Source of the DNA: Trichobilharzia regenti
Taxonomy: Eukaryota; Platyhelminthes; Trematoda; Strigeidida; Schistosomatidae
Length of the DNA: 64,000 nt
Assembly: GCA_944472135.2 (NCBI GenBank)
Contig: OX235264.1
Coordinates: forward strand, 92,018,319-92,082,318
Direction: 5' to 3'
Positions within the stretch are counted from its first letter, which is position 1. The number at the start of each line of letters is the position of its first letter. This document shows, one piece after another, positions 10,727-21,912 of the stretch. Below the pieces are notes generated by a model that was given only the letters and a program-made list of their open reading frames with translations, ran no database searches and had not been told where the DNA came from. A program made the position numbers and the translations under genes.

Positions 10727-10965
10727 GCGGTGCGTGGGTGGCATAGCGGTTAGGACGCTCGCCTCACCATTCACATGGTCTGGGGTTCAATCGCTGGCTG
10801 ACGCACTCCTTTACCTCGCTAAGCAAGAAATAGTTCTGGCAAAGAGGAAAGGTTGGGTATGAAGCCAGCAACCCCATCCTATGAAATAAACACTGCTATA
10901 GAAACTTCAAGCCACTAGCTTGAAGCCCTGTGTTCCACTGGGGAACGTGAAGGAAAAAAATGGAT
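10727..10965 (+). repeat. tRNA-derived SINE-A (RTE-type tail)
   Basis: The tRNA-like head (GTGGCATAGCGGTTAGGACG, box B GGGTTCAATC, closing GACGCA) is the same as in other SINE-A copies, but the body differs: CTCCTTTACCTCGCTAAGC, then TTGAAGCCCTGTGTTCCACT and GGGGAACGTGAAGGAAAAAA. That 3' end resembles the 3' end of the RTE elements here (for example near 24350). The same subtype occurs at 42247-42471 (minus) and 60936-61180. Confidence 0.8.
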
Positions 10966-11749
10966 GATGCTGGATTTCTATTCAGATCAAATGCATTGGG
11001 ATTTTCTGTATGCTTTAATAACCATTCTGGAATATGTTTTTTTCAACAGAACATTGGAACATTCTATTGGTTCTACCTACATAAGTGTCACCGGAACTTC
11101 AGGTGAACTTGTACATGGAGTCTGAAGTAGGTTCCACAGAATTTCGTACTTTAATCGTAGATACAGGGATAAGAAATGTTAGAGATGTGGCGTGTAGCGT
11201 ACGCTTGTTGACTGACCGAAGTCTTTGAGCTGTCAACAACAAAAGTGGATCACGACTGAATAGCAGGTTAATAAAGATAGCTTTCTTTGCTACAGAAGCT
11301 GTCTTTTCAAGATATGGTCTACCATTACTGAGACAGTTGATTAAGTTCCTTGAGACTCAGGAACGTCTATACTGGATTGGAACAAAACTGCTGAAATGAA
11401 GATATTGTCCAATTCATGTCTCTTTAGGAAATATACATCTCTTAATTCTTTCATTGTCTATCTAATGAACTATTTCCTGGAAATGCGTGCATTGAATTTA
11501 TCACAGTTTTCATTACATAGAGGAAGGCAGTATGGAGAAATTACTGTAAATTTTAGTTTCTGCATTCAGCATTGACTCGAACATACAACAAGAGTGAACA
11601 AATATTGTTGCAATAATTCTCTGTTATAAAGTTATAACAATAATAAAAACAGGAAAATGCGATGTTAGAAAGACAGGCACAGTGAAGAAAATCCACTTTT
11701 CGATTAAGGCTGTACATTTGTGTATTTATAGTGAATAGGTGAGAAAGTT
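10966..11749. other. Intergenic stretch, nothing recognised
   Basis: No coding, RNA or repeat signature could be identified by eye. Confidence 0.35.
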
Positions 11750-12184
11750 CCAGAAGAATTTTCGGTCAAAGGCATAGCTGAGGCATTAGCAATGCAAAAG
11801 TTCAAACTCACACTCTGCATTCAAAAGAAGTACGTCCAATCATTGGCCCTATTATGGACATTATAAAAGCTAATTTTTATTAATAATCGTCATCCTATTT
11901 CCTTTCTCATCCAACCTTCGTTTTTATTTCTGTTAATTTTACGTTTCTTAAAAGTGACTATGAACTTCCTGCCCATTTTTAGTATTGCTACAGTTTTAAT
12001 CTCTAATTGCACAAAAAAGTCAAGTTTTCCCAATAATTATGATTTTGTTATGTTATACGTTACAGTTTTATTCACTTAACATTCGACCTATAATAGTTCT
12101 GGAACTTTCCCACCCATTTACTCTGTAAATACACGAATGTACAGTTATCTAGTTGATGACTTTGTCAAGATGAAAATTATCTTC
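11750..12184 (+). mobile_element. Penelope-like element 3' end fragment
   Basis: Matches the 3' region of the PLE at 8145-8660 in order: AGTACGTCCAATCATTG, CTTTCTCATCCAACCTT, TTTATTTCTGTTA, then TCTAGTTGATGACTTTGTCA and AAAATTATCTTCACTGCAG. The last part has a hammerhead-like layout (TTGATGA, CTT/AAG hairpin, GAAAA). It is followed directly by a P1 PLE fragment. Confidence 0.65.
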
Positions 12185-13085
12185 ACTGCAGACATCTGAG
12201 ACCATACGTAGGACTCTGAATTAAACAGGAGTTAGGGTGGCATTCAAACCTACAAACTCACTCACGCAGAGACAAGCTCTGTAGGTTAAAAGACCAGGTG
12301 GACCCAATTAAACAAAATAATGTAATTTACAAAATACCTTGCAATGAATGTGTTATGTCAACTATATTGTTCAAACTTGCAGGTCGGTGGTAGTCAGACT
12401 GTCGGAACATAGGAATTTAGCTAAGGTTAGAATGGTTGACCCCGGGAAGATAAGTAATTTAAAAAAGGTCAGCGATTGCACTCCATGCTTTAACACACAA
12501 TCACACAACAGGGTGGGTGGGAGAGAGTTAAAATTCTAAGAAGTAATCTAGATAGGTGGAGAAAGAGATTGATTACTGAATCCTTGTTCATTGAGTCAGC
12601 ACAACCAACTCATGCAACAAAAATGACTCAATGCAAATTCCAGAAATATGGAAGATATTATCACCAACAATCAGTCAAATCAGAGGAGGTTAATAAATAA
12701 TCTCAAAATTCTATTACAATTCAAACACATCACAACATTCTAACAAGTTACTTATTTATTTTGACTATAAAAGAGAGTCGTCTTATTTCCCATCTGATTG
12801 TAATTGATCAATAACACTCATATTATTATTTCCGAGTGAACATTATCACATATCGATTTTATTCAAATGTCTAATCATCAATTTTACTCATGTATATAAA
12901 TGAAGCAAAAAGGTTGTCTGAGTGACCTAACATGATTATGAGCAGTAATAATTTGTGCTCAAAATGTTGTCATCAGTTTATAATACTGTACAACAACACT
13001 GTCTGATTTTATCAAAATAAAATCCTATCTATAATGGAGTTATACTCTACCAGCATAGTGCCCAAGTTTTATGCTTATAACTTTT
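12185..13085 (+). mobile_element. Penelope-like element P1 fragment (GIY-YIG and 3' end)
   Basis: Degenerate copy of the C-terminal part of the element at 18843-21953: CATCTGAGAC...., AATTTACAAAATACCTTGCA, then the YIGQTSR region now broken, and RLSEHRNLAKVRMVDPGKIS in one surviving frame (12348-12539). The 3' end follows, with ATGATTATGAGCAGTAATAA, TTTGTGCTC and ATAATGGAGTTATACTCTAC. Confidence 0.8.
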
Positions 13086-13129
13086 TAGTAGTTCCTATGA
13101 TCTAATGTGTATATTCTGTGATAATTCTA

Positions 13130-13290
13130 CTACCAATAATAATAATAATAACCCGCTTTATTCCAAAGCAGTATTCATGATACAGGATGGAACTCCAAGC
13201 ATTTGGTGCAACACTGCATCTAATTCACTCAATAACAACAGCAGAAACAAACAGGATAAAATAGTATGACAGGGTATAGTTGACTGAAAT
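13130..13290 (-). mobile_element. CR1-like retrotransposon 3' tip
   Basis: Reading the minus strand, the fragment ends in TACTGCTTTGGAATAAAGCG followed by (TTA)n, the same 3' terminus as the CR1-like copies at 43660-44365 and 26505. Only the last roughly 150 bases are present. Confidence 0.55.
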
Positions 13291-14189
13291 GGATCATAAC
13301 AACTTTCTGGCTGTAGGAGTAACAGTCAAGTCGGAAATAAACAAAACGTGTTAAATGATAATGGTAATTATAATAATGTTAGTAACTGAAATTATAACTA
13401 CAATGAATTAGTGTCACGATAAATTACAAATAGAAGATGAAAGAGTCATTCATTTCGCTGATTGCATAATAAGTTGTAAGTTTCATGCCTAGCACTTTCT
13501 CTTTCACATAAAACATGGATCGAATGGCGTATCATTGAGTTTCTGTAGTTGGTAGTGCTAGCAAGCATATAATCTTTTATACTGACTTCTTCTAGTGTTA
13601 CCTTACGAGATACAATATGGGGCGAATTGTGAAGAGAGGAGGGTGTTGAGATTCAGACAGTATGGATGCAAACCACATCTCACATGAGTTCAGGTGGCTG
13701 CTGACTGCAGCATTAACAAGCTGGCTGACTTAGTGGCACACTACCTGCCTTAATAACCCTTCAAAACATGACATAGTCCTTTTTGAGTAGCCTAGAAAAG
13801 ACTAAGTTGTGGAGGGAGCAATAAAGAACGATAGGTAAGATGCCAGAAGTAACAAATTGTAAAAATTGGAGGTTCAGGGATTCGTGATTATCTCAACTTC
13901 TTAATGTAGAAGATTGGACGGAGCATTTTCTTAGAATTCGATGAGATTTATGCTGAATTCGTACAAAGCGTAAGTCATTCATGAATATCAACAATAAAAT
14001 TATTTGATATTACTGTTTCAAACAAAGATATCCTGAACTGAGACAAAAAGTAAGTCATTTTACAATATTGGTAACGAAATTAATTGATATTATTAGTAGA
14101 AGAAACATAATATCAATAAAAAAAATCTGTTAGGTACTGTCACATAAACACGAATATCTAATTCCTGGCACATGATAATGCCTTATAGC
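13291..14189. other. Intergenic stretch, nothing recognised
   Basis: AT-rich sequence, probably decayed repeats, without an identifiable frame. Confidence 0.3.
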
Positions 14190-14815
14190 ATTACAATTGC
14201 CTGTGAATTTGTTAAGATGGCAATCAGACACAGGTAAACATGACTCACTGATTCATGCGTACATTAAACCTCTGACTATAAGAATATTCACAAATCATTA
14301 TACAAATTCAGGCATCGTTTCAACTACAGGTGGAACTGACGAGGATATCAAAGGAAGGATCGAGAAAGCAAGGCAAGCTTTCAGCTCTCTCTAGTCTGTG
14401 TGGAGGTCGACAGCACTACTCAGCATGGAAAAAAACGTCCAGATTTTCAACTCCAATGTGAAGTCAGTGCTACTTTATGGATCACAGATTTGACGAGTCA
14501 TTAAGAGCACCTCAAACAAACGACAAACCTTCAGGAAGAAATGGAGGTGGATCGGTCAGAATCTCAGAAAACACACCATCAAGTGACACCCATCACACGC
14601 CAGGCTATCGCTTAAGTGGAACCCGAATGAGAAGCGGCAAGTTAGTTGGTCGTCATTGCGAGGGTGACATGGAGGAGGAAGTCATATGAAGAGGAGATGA
14701 AATCATGTGGTCAGACGTGGAGCCATGTGGAAAACTTTGTCAGACAACCGAACTCAATGGAGACGTGAGGCTGAATCCACATGTTCCTCTAGGAACTAAA
14801 GGAAAAAATAAATAA
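14190..14815 (+). mobile_element. RTE-like retrotransposon 3' end fragment
   Basis: The sequence parallels the 3' part of the RTE copies at 22600-24395 and 44385-45535: ATCGTTTCAACTACAGGTGG, GACGAGGATATCAA, TCAGCATGGAAAAAAACGTC, a CCAGGCTATCGC...GTGG block, GACATGGAGGAGG and a final TAGGAACTAAAGGAAA followed by AATAAT repeats. Frames are broken. Confidence 0.75.
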
Positions 14816-15199
14816 TAAAAATAATAATTATACAGATTCTGAACCGTATCAAGTTGATTAACATTTATGGAGTCAGGCAGGTCACAAATTATAATCGGTA
14901 TCTTTATATAACCAAATTGTGTACACCTTATCTTCAACGCACTGTTTGCACAGATATTCGTGTATGTGGTACTTCTGAACTTCATGTTGTAATTCTTTGA
15001 GTTTCTTTCACGTCGCCCATATATTTCCACAACGTTGTATCATTTGAAATCTAATGTATCTCCTTGGTAATTGATGCTTCAGTGCTGATGAACGTCTCTT
15101 CATATGTTACTAATAAATTTTATCAATAGCACTCACCACATTATGAATAGAATCAAATCAACGAAAATTTTTATTCTGACACTGTTATGTAGTTTTATT

Positions 15200-17065
15200 G
15201 CCAGCTATTAAACATAAATGCTGTGTTTCATCACAACATTGTATCCTCTTTGGACAAAGGGGGCAAGTATGTCCGTTGTACGTTCCTTGATTACCCATCT
15301 ACTTTCGACTCTGTACCTAGAGGCCTTTTGTTAAACAAGCTTAGCCTTACACAAACTGAGTCCTGGGCTATCAACTGGCTGCACTCTTACTTCTCCAATA
15401 GGATGCAGTACACGGTATATAATGGTGTGGCTTCTTCTCCTTCGCTTACTGAAGCTGGTGTTCCTCGGCGTGCCGTTCTCTCGCCGTTTCTCTTTTCCTT
15501 CTTCTTACATGACTTACCTCTTTCAGACGAAATCAACTTCGTCAAATATGCAGATGACCTGACTGTTTCGCTTCCCGTTAAGTCTCAGTCAGACTGTTTC
15601 AAATTAAATAGCTTCCTGTCGGACATCAGTCAGTAGTCTAATCTAAGTGGCCTCATGCTGAATCCCTCAAAATGCCAGACTATTGGCTTCTCCTTTAGGC
15701 ATAAACGAGATCTACAAACACTAGTAAGCACTCATAAAGCCTGTAGCATTGAGAGGACAAAAATTGAAACAAAGTCTAATGCAAAATACCTCTATCTAGT
15801 TCTATCTTCCGACCTTACTTGGTTATCTCATCTCCTAACGATTTCGAAAAAAGTGTTTCGTCTAACCTACTACATTAAGAAACTCAGACTAACTGGAATC
15901 ACTCAACCTCTGCTTTCACAATTTGTCAACTCTCGTATCTTTCTATTCTATTCTACTTTACTGCTCCCCATTAGTCTTTCCTGCGTTACTGAAAAAGGAC
16001 TATACCATTTTGAGAAGGATATTTAAGGTAGTTAGTAGGACTAGTGGTGCAAACTCAGTCAGCTCGTCACTACATTAGTAGAAAGGCATCTGAATACATA
16101 CGAAAAGTGGTCTAAAACCAAACTCTCCGACCCGCAACACCCCCCTATTCCCAACTCTCTCCTTGCATCTTATGAGGTAGAACCAGAAATTAGTATAAAA
16201 TGATATATGCTGGTACAACCAAGTATAGGAACTCAACGATACCATATTTGGCCCGTGTTATAAGTAACAGAGACAATGTTAAGCGTGAAGCCTATGACTT
16301 GCTTTGTTGTTAATAACATAATTTTGGCCCTTTTATTTCTCCCTTATACTTTCTTATTTGTGCTCTATAGTGAACAACCTTCTTAAACACACTTAGCTAC
16401 CTAAAATTATTATCATTGGCTTACTTTTTTTATTCTTTATTCTATTCTTTCTTTTGTGTAACTTCTGGTCCCGACTACATTATCACTATGAGTATTACAA
16501 AATTATCCTGCCAATAACCTTCATGTAATATTAGTTTTGTGATTGTTTTATTTTGTTCGGCAATATTAAAACTGACAAACTTGGTTGTGAACGCCGTTAT
16601 CACCATCCTAAAATTTTTGTATTATGCATGATTACTCACACTACCACAACAAACACTGCATTCGTACTGACAATAAAAAAACCTGAAATGTTTATTTTAT
16701 GATTGTTTCGTGTAGTTCAATCAAATTAACTGATCATCTTGGCTATAAACATTCTTAAGAACATCTCATAACTTCTTGTATGATTATAACTATTAATGTT
16801 CACCACGCATACACATATCATAGCTTCCACTACCCAATACTGAAATACTATTCATTATTGATGTTTTATCTTCCTTTCTACTTGGTATTTTTATTTGCAT
16901 TTTTTTGTTATTTTTATGTTTTTTTCTTTTTGTTGTTGTTTCTCATACATATTTTTTTTGTAATACTCCTTTTAAATGTGCTATGAAATTAGATGCAATA
17001 TTATAGACATGTGCTGAAAATTCCACACTGTACCACTGGTACTGTTTCTGGAATAAAAGTAAAAA
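15200..17065 (+). mobile_element. CR1-like (SR1-type) non-LTR retrotransposon, 5'-truncated
   Basis: The reverse transcriptase palm is readable from 15223: FLDYPSTFDSVPRGLL (normally FSKAFD), then GVPRRAVLSPFLFSFFLHDL and KYADDLTVSL with both catalytic aspartates. One in-frame TAG at 15634-15636 interrupts it, and the frame resumes as LNPSKCQTIGFS and continues to 16026. A 3' region of about 1 kb follows, ending CTGAAAATTCCACACTGTAC, CTGGAATAAAAG and an A-rich tail. Endonuclease and N-terminal RT are missing, as usual for incomplete reverse transcription. Confidence 0.85.
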
Positions 17066-17202
17066 AATTAAATTTATAAATCAATATAGTGGTGTAAATT
17101 TATTCACATTTCATAACCTGTTACCACTTGTTATCTTCTGAGGGCTAGGCGAAGCTGAGGAAAGCTCATGCCTTATCGAGGGTTTGAATCTGTGTTATCT
17201 AC

Positions 17203-17311
17203 TGTAACTACAGAAGGTAATGGCCAGGCAACGGATTGTCCCCGACTCGGGACGTAAACATTGACGTAAATTGTTGTCTACAGTTTTGACTTGCAGACAG
17301 CTTTCACCACA
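17203..17311 (-). repeat. 3' LTR (internally deleted) of miniature LTR element
   Basis: 109 bases with intact ends compared with the 340-base partner at 17718-18057. The junction GGATTG|TCCCCG marks the missing middle. Confidence 0.65.
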
Positions 17312-17473
17312 CTCGTCCCCCCATCAATTACCGACGACTGGAGTTGGTTCGGTTTTCTTGGTGCTGTTGGCTTTGTTCGTTTGTCTTGCCGTTTGAAATT
17401 CTGACGCTCGCTGTCGTTCACGCATTTCACTTTGTTTACATTTACGACCCCGTCTCACAGTGACCATGTCTGG

Positions 17474-17713
17474 TCATTCCCACTTTGGAAGCTGTTTGTC
17501 TGACCTTGGGGCGCATTCGTCGGTGTTTCGCCTCACACTTTCATATGCTGCCTTAACCCTACCTCCCAGGAGCGTTTCAAGTAACGGCCTCATCGCTGAC
17601 AGATCTTGAACGCCACTCAAATGCGCAACAGCCTTGAAGTCCTGCTCGAAGATCAATGTCTCCATCAAAAAGTGCAAAGCGTAGACTTTCCATTTGTCAG
17701 CAGGCAGCGACAT
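17474..17713 (-). CDS. Short gag-like ORF inside the miniature LTR element
   Basis: Starting at an ATG a few bases inside the right LTR, the frame encodes MSLPADKWKVYALHFLMET followed by LIFEQDFKAVAHL and ends EECAP-like with KQLPKWE then stop, about 79 residues. Position right after the 5' LTR is that of gag, and the DKW.VY.LHFLMET look is gag-like, but no nucleocapsid zinc knuckle is present. Probably a remnant of gag in a deleted element; identity is inferred from position. Confidence 0.4.
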   Translation of the reverse strand: MSLPADKWKVYALHFLMETLIFEQDFKAVAHLSGVQDLSAMRPLLETLLGGRVKAAYESVRRNTDECAPRSDKQLPKWE

Positions 17714-17717
17714 CAAA

Positions 17718-18057
17718 TGTAACGACAGAAGAAAAGGCCAGGCAACGGACCGTTTATTGAGAAAATCAAGAGATATTTATAGATTTATTATTAGCGTTAT
17801 TGTTAGCCGAGAAACAACGTCTTCTGATTGGTTGTTTTCCTGATGAAGTTTAGTCTGTACTGCTTGTGACCGTTTCTCAGAAATTTAAGCCATATATCTG
17901 TGAATTGTATTTGCACACGTTAAGTCTGCTGTGATTGGTTGATGAGTTCCTCAATGTTACGCTTTGTTATAGTTTTTTCTCATGACCCCTATTCGGGATG
18001 TAAATATTGACGTCAATTGTTGTCTACAATTTTGGCTTGCAGACAGCTCTCACCACA
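17718..18057 (-). repeat. 5' LTR of miniature LTR element
   Basis: 340 bases, TGTAAC...CACCACA on the plus strand; on the minus strand it begins TGTGGTGAGAGC and ends GTTACA, keeping the TG...CA convention on both strands. Confidence 0.65.
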
Positions 18058-18061
18058 CTAC

Positions 18062-18828
18062 TATTGTGGTTGCTGTAACTACTGTCTGGCTGTTCGTATA
18101 AGAAACAGTCATCTGTTGGAATCGTTGTAGAACATAGCTATAAGTATTTATAGATTTCAGATTTCTCCTAAGAAATCTGGAGCAATAATTAAAAGGATTA
18201 GTTGAAACACATGTTAACTGACGCATAAAATTTATAAACAGAGGAATTGTCCCGAATCCAGTAGTATAATATACATAAAATGATGGAGAATAATATACAA
18301 ACCTTGGATTGTGAGACATCTGTGGCTGAATGTCGTCAAATGTTCAGTAAATCTGAATCAATAAGAAAAACAGCAAACCTGTGTCAAACACGATCCATGT
18401 ATATAGATTTAAACAGTGCGCGAGAATGCCAGGCATAGAATAAAGGGATATAAATAAACAATGTTCAACATTAAACGGTATATAAATGAGGCATATACAG
18501 CAGAAAATAATCAACTATAAGAAGTTAATTATCACACATCAAATAGAGTATTAAAACATCAAACGAGTTAAACTTCAATATCAAACATAACAGTGGTAAA
18601 GAAGTAACAAATACACTCATACTACTTGTCAGATGAAAGTAGTAGAAAGTTAAACATAAAAGAAAGAATAACAAAGGACAGATACGAAAGGAATAAACAT
18701 AGATCAGGAGGAGGTTACAATGAATCACTAGTGATTGAAAAGTATACCATGAGAGACTGTATTACTGGTTACAGCGAATAGATCGCACTTATGAATTTCA
18801 GAGAAATGCGTTACTGACTAGCTAATTA
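18062..18828. other. Intergenic stretch, nothing recognised
   Basis: AT-rich sequence separating the LTR element from the P1 PLE; no supported feature. Confidence 0.4.
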
Positions 18829-18967
18829 ATTGATGTAATTCATTATGGGTAAATTTTGTTTTGATAAAGTCTCACAGTGTTATACAGTAATGTTTACTGA
18901 TGACGTTTCGAGCACAATTTATTGCTCATAATCATATCAAGGTAATCACACGACTTCCTAAATTCAT

Positions 18968-21439
18968 TTATATAGTTCCATTGTTTTTCTCTTGATTTTC
19001 ACTTGATTTGATTGGTAATAGTATTTTCCATATTTCAGGTATGAGTGACGAGTCATTCCTATTGCATGTGTTGGGTGTAGACTCGATGAACAAGGATTCA
19101 GTAATCAACCTCTCTCTCCACCTACCTAGATTACTTTTTAGAATTTTAACCCTCTCCCACCCTATTGTGTGGTTGTGTGTTAGCGCATGCATTGCAATTG
19201 CTGAGCTTTTTTCTAAATTACTTATCTTCTCGGGGTCAACCATTCTTACCTTAGCTAAATTCTTATGCTCTGACAATCTGACTACCCCTGACCTACTAGT
19301 TTGACCTATGTAGTTGACCTCACAGTCATTGCATGGTATTTTGTAAATAATATTATTTTGTCTAATTGGGTCAACTGGGTCCTTTAACCTACAGAGCTTG
19401 TCCCTGAGTGAGTTTGTAGGTTTAAATGCCACCCTAATTCCTATTTTATTCAGAATCCTACGTAGTGTCTCAGATGTCCCCTCTTTATATGGTATAACTG
19501 TGGATGACTTATATTCTTTCTTATTTATGTTATTATTACTAGTTTCACAATTATTTTTATTTTGTTTTTGGCCTTTAATGATCTTCCTAATGAATTTTAT
19601 AGGATAGTTATTCAACACCAACGCTTCTTCTATCTGTTTTAATTCATCATTTAGATCTTTTTTTGTGCTACTTAGTGCCACTGCTCGGTTTGTTAAACAT
19701 TTAACTAAGCCTGCCTTAACAGTTAAAGGATGAGACGAATTAAAGTCTAAATATCTATTAGAATGCGTTGGTTTTCTATAAACACTAGTGTGTAGTTTGC
19801 CTTCTTCTATTCTTTTTATCTTACAATCTAACATAGCTAATTCTCCTTGTTCATTTTCTGATTCAAATGTGAATTTTATTCCCTCAACTTGTGAGTTTAT
19901 ATGTGTCAAGAAGCTAGAGATGTGTTCTGTTTTTAACACTGTGAAAGTGTCATCCACATATCTCCACCATATTTTCGGAGTAGGGTTAAATGTATTGAGG
20001 GCACTATTTTCCCAGCTGTCCATAAATATGTCTGCTACGATAGGGGATATTGGTGATCCCATTGCTACACCTTCTGTTTGTCTATATATTTTGCCTTGGA
20101 ACTTAAAGATAGTAGATGTGAGGCATAACTGAATTCCTAAAATAATTTCTTCAATGGACAGCTTTGTCCTATGACTGAGTTCCGGATCCGCAGTTAATTC
20201 TTTTTTAACTGCTTCTAAGGCCATATTAACTGGTATATTAGTATAAAGACTAGTTATATCAAAACTAACCATTGTTTCATCATTCGCTAGTTGAATGTCA
20301 TTTATTTTATTTTTCATCTCATATGAATTAGTTAATCTAGAGTTTGAACGATTTCTAATGGGGCATAGTATTAGAGCTAAGTGTTTTGATAATTCATACG
20401 TGGGGGTATTTCTAAAATCTACTATTGGTCTTATGGGGTAACCTGGCTTATGTATTTTTATAGTACCATATATTCTACTAGCATTATTAGTTTTAGGCAT
20501 TAAATTAAACCATTTAGACTCACCCAGTGATGGCTTCATTCTGCGTATTAGTTCCGCTGTAGATTTCTTAACCTTATTCATTATTGTATCTACAGGCTTC
20601 TTAATTTCCTCATATGGACCCGTTTGAATATGTTCAGTAACTTTTTTGATGTAGTCAGATTTATCCAATACTACGGTGGCGTTTCCTTTGTCAGCTTTTG
20701 CGATGACAATGTTTTTATCCTGTTTAAGACTAATTAAAGCTTCCCTTTCCGATTTTGTTAAGTTTGATTTTGTTTTCTTTTGATTTTTTAGTGTTAATGC
20801 ACATTGTGCTCGAACCTCTTCTGCTGTAGTCTTATCTATTGAGTTTAGTGCTGCTTCTATGTTAGGAATGACGTCCTCTGGTTTTAATTTATTAACTGTT
20901 ACGTTAAAATTTAGTCCTTTTTCAAGTACTTTTATCTCATTAGAGTTTAGTTCCCTTGATGAGAGGTTGATCACCCACTTTGTTCTGTCGATAGAGGATG
21001 AAGCATTCATATCTGTTTCATTTGTTGTGTTCTTTTCTTCTATTAGTTTGTTGAATTTTTTGATTTGCGTGATTTTTGATTTTCTTAATGCGGATTCTCT
21101 GGCTTTGTTGGATGTTTCAACAACAATTATATAATCTTTGTCATTGATCATACATTTGAGTTTGTGTTTAAGTTTTTCAATTTGATTTCGTATATTATTT
21201 AGTTTTACAGTAACTCGATGTAATTCTTCTCTTAGACATAATTTACTGACATGTTCTGCGGCTGATGTTATTTTGTTTGAAGTAATTGGAGTACGTAGAC
21301 GTAAATATTTTGGAATTATATGGCTTTTTAAACATCGACTGTTAAAAATCCGATGATTTGTAAATCTTGCTTCAGTTTGACTAAGTCGTGTGAGTTTGTT
21401 GATAAGCTTCCTAGTACCATGCAATGAATGTGAGGTCAA
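18968..21439 (-). CDS. Penelope-like reverse transcriptase with GIY-YIG endonuclease
   Basis: Uninterrupted 823-codon ORF. Residues about 240-260 hold the PLE block KNIVIAKADKGNATVVLDK; 322-345 GTIKIHKPGYPIRPIVDFRN; 391-403 VSFDITSLYTNIP with a catalytic Asp; 456-473 EGVAMGSPISPIVADIFM; 491-500 WRYVDDTFTV with the catalytic Asp pair; 536-540 LAMLD; 552-562 VYRKPTHSNRY. The C-terminal endonuclease spans about 697-790: IIYKIPCNDCEVNYIGQTSR with the Cys pair typical of PLEs, then RLSEHK and ITESLF. All catalytic positions I can judge are present. The first seven residues (MTSHSLH) are encoded by the inverted arm, so the true N-terminus is probably cut off. It copies element RNA at a nicked target; it is not telomerase. 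Confidence 0.92.
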   Translation of the reverse strand: MTSHSLHGTRKLINKLTRLSQTEARFTNHRIFNSRCLKSHIIPKYLRLRTPITSNKITSAAEHVSKLCLREELHRVTVKLNNIRNQIEKLKHKLKCMINDKDYIIVVETSNKARESALRKSKITQIKKFNKLIEEKNTTNETDMNASSSIDRTKWVINLSSRELNSNEIKVLEKGLNFNVTVNKLKPEDVIPNIEAALNSIDKTTAEEVRAQCALTLKNQKKTKSNLTKSEREALISLKQDKNIVIAKADKGNATVVLDKSDYIKKVTEHIQTGPYEEIKKPVDTIMNKVKKSTAELIRRMKPSLGESKWFNLMPKTNNASRIYGTIKIHKPGYPIRPIVDFRNTPTYELSKHLALILCPIRNRSNSRLTNSYEMKNKINDIQLANDETMVSFDITSLYTNIPVNMALEAVKKELTADPELSHRTKLSIEEIILGIQLCLTSTIFKFQGKIYRQTEGVAMGSPISPIVADIFMDSWENSALNTFNPTPKIWWRYVDDTFTVLKTEHISSFLTHINSQVEGIKFTFESENEQGELAMLDCKIKRIEEGKLHTSVYRKPTHSNRYLDFNSSHPLTVKAGLVKCLTNRAVALSSTKKDLNDELKQIEEALVLNNYPIKFIRKIIKGQKQNKNNCETSNNNINKKEYKSSTVIPYKEGTSETLRRILNKIGIRVAFKPTNSLRDKLCRLKDPVDPIRQNNIIYKIPCNDCEVNYIGQTSRSGVVRLSEHKNLAKVRMVDPEKISNLEKSSAIAMHALTHNHTIGWERVKILKSNLGRWRERLITESLFIESTPNTCNRNDSSLIPEIWKILLPIKSSENQEKNNGTI

Positions 21440-21912
21440 CTACATAGGTCAAACTAGTAGGTCAGGGGTAGTCAGATTTTCAGAGCATAAGAATTTAGCT
21501 AAGGTAAGAATGGTTGACCCCGAGAAGATAAGTAATTTAGAAAAAAGCTCAGCAATTGCAATGCATGCGCTAACACACAACCACACAATAGGGTGGGAGA
21601 GGGTTAAAATTCTAAAAAGTAATCTAGGTAGGTGGAGAGAGAGGTTGATTACTGAATCCTTGTTCATCCAGTCTACACCCAACACATGCAATAGGAATGA
21701 CTCGTCACTCATACCTGAAATATGGAAAATACTATTACCAATCAAATCAAGTGAAAATCAAGAGAAAAACAATGGAACTATATAAATGAATTTAGGAAGT
21801 CGTGTGATTACCTTGATATGATTATGAGCAATAAATTGTGCTCGAAACGTCATCAGTAAAAATTACTGTATAACACTGTGAGACTTTATCAAAACAAAAT
21901 TTACCCATAATG
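21416..21912 (+). repeat. Inverted arm (pseudo-LTR) of PLE P1
   Basis: Inverted copy of 18838-19335. It encodes the same GIY-YIG tail on the plus strand (21390-21785), with L-to-F and E-to-Q changes, and includes the terminal hammerhead-like block ATGATTATGAGCAATAAATT, GTGCTCGAAACGTC. It continues about 40 bases further (to 21953) than the left end, so the left terminus is slightly shortened. Confidence 0.9.

Larger units (their letters stand above)
17203..18057 (-). mobile_element. Miniature (non-autonomous) LTR retrotransposon
   Basis: Two direct terminal repeats enclose only about 406 bases. The left repeat is 17203-17311 and the right 17718-18057; both begin TGTAAC.ACAGAAG and end CAGACAGCT.TCACCACA, and the left one lacks roughly 230 bases from its middle. 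CTAC occurs immediately outside both ends (17199-17202 and 18058-18061), a 4-bp target-site duplication. On the minus strand a purine run (GATGGGGGGACGAG) lies directly before the left repeat, as expected of a polypurine tract, so I orient it minus. No protease, RT or integrase is present. Confidence 0.7.

Noticed and set aside
16780..16986. Phe-rich 68-codon frame resembling a membrane protein
   Set aside because: Translation of the T-rich 3' region of the CR1-like element.
19008..21134. Plus-strand frames of 69-114 codons across the P1 element
   Set aside because: They are antisense to the clear 823-codon RT ORF.
18968..21439. Telomerase-like host gene
   Set aside because: PLE RTs are related to telomerase, but the GIY-YIG domain, TSD and arms show a mobile element.
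21449..21745. Minus-strand 98-codon frame in the inverted arm
   Set aside because: Antisense shadow of the GIY-YIG coding arm; the same shadow appears at 19008-19304.
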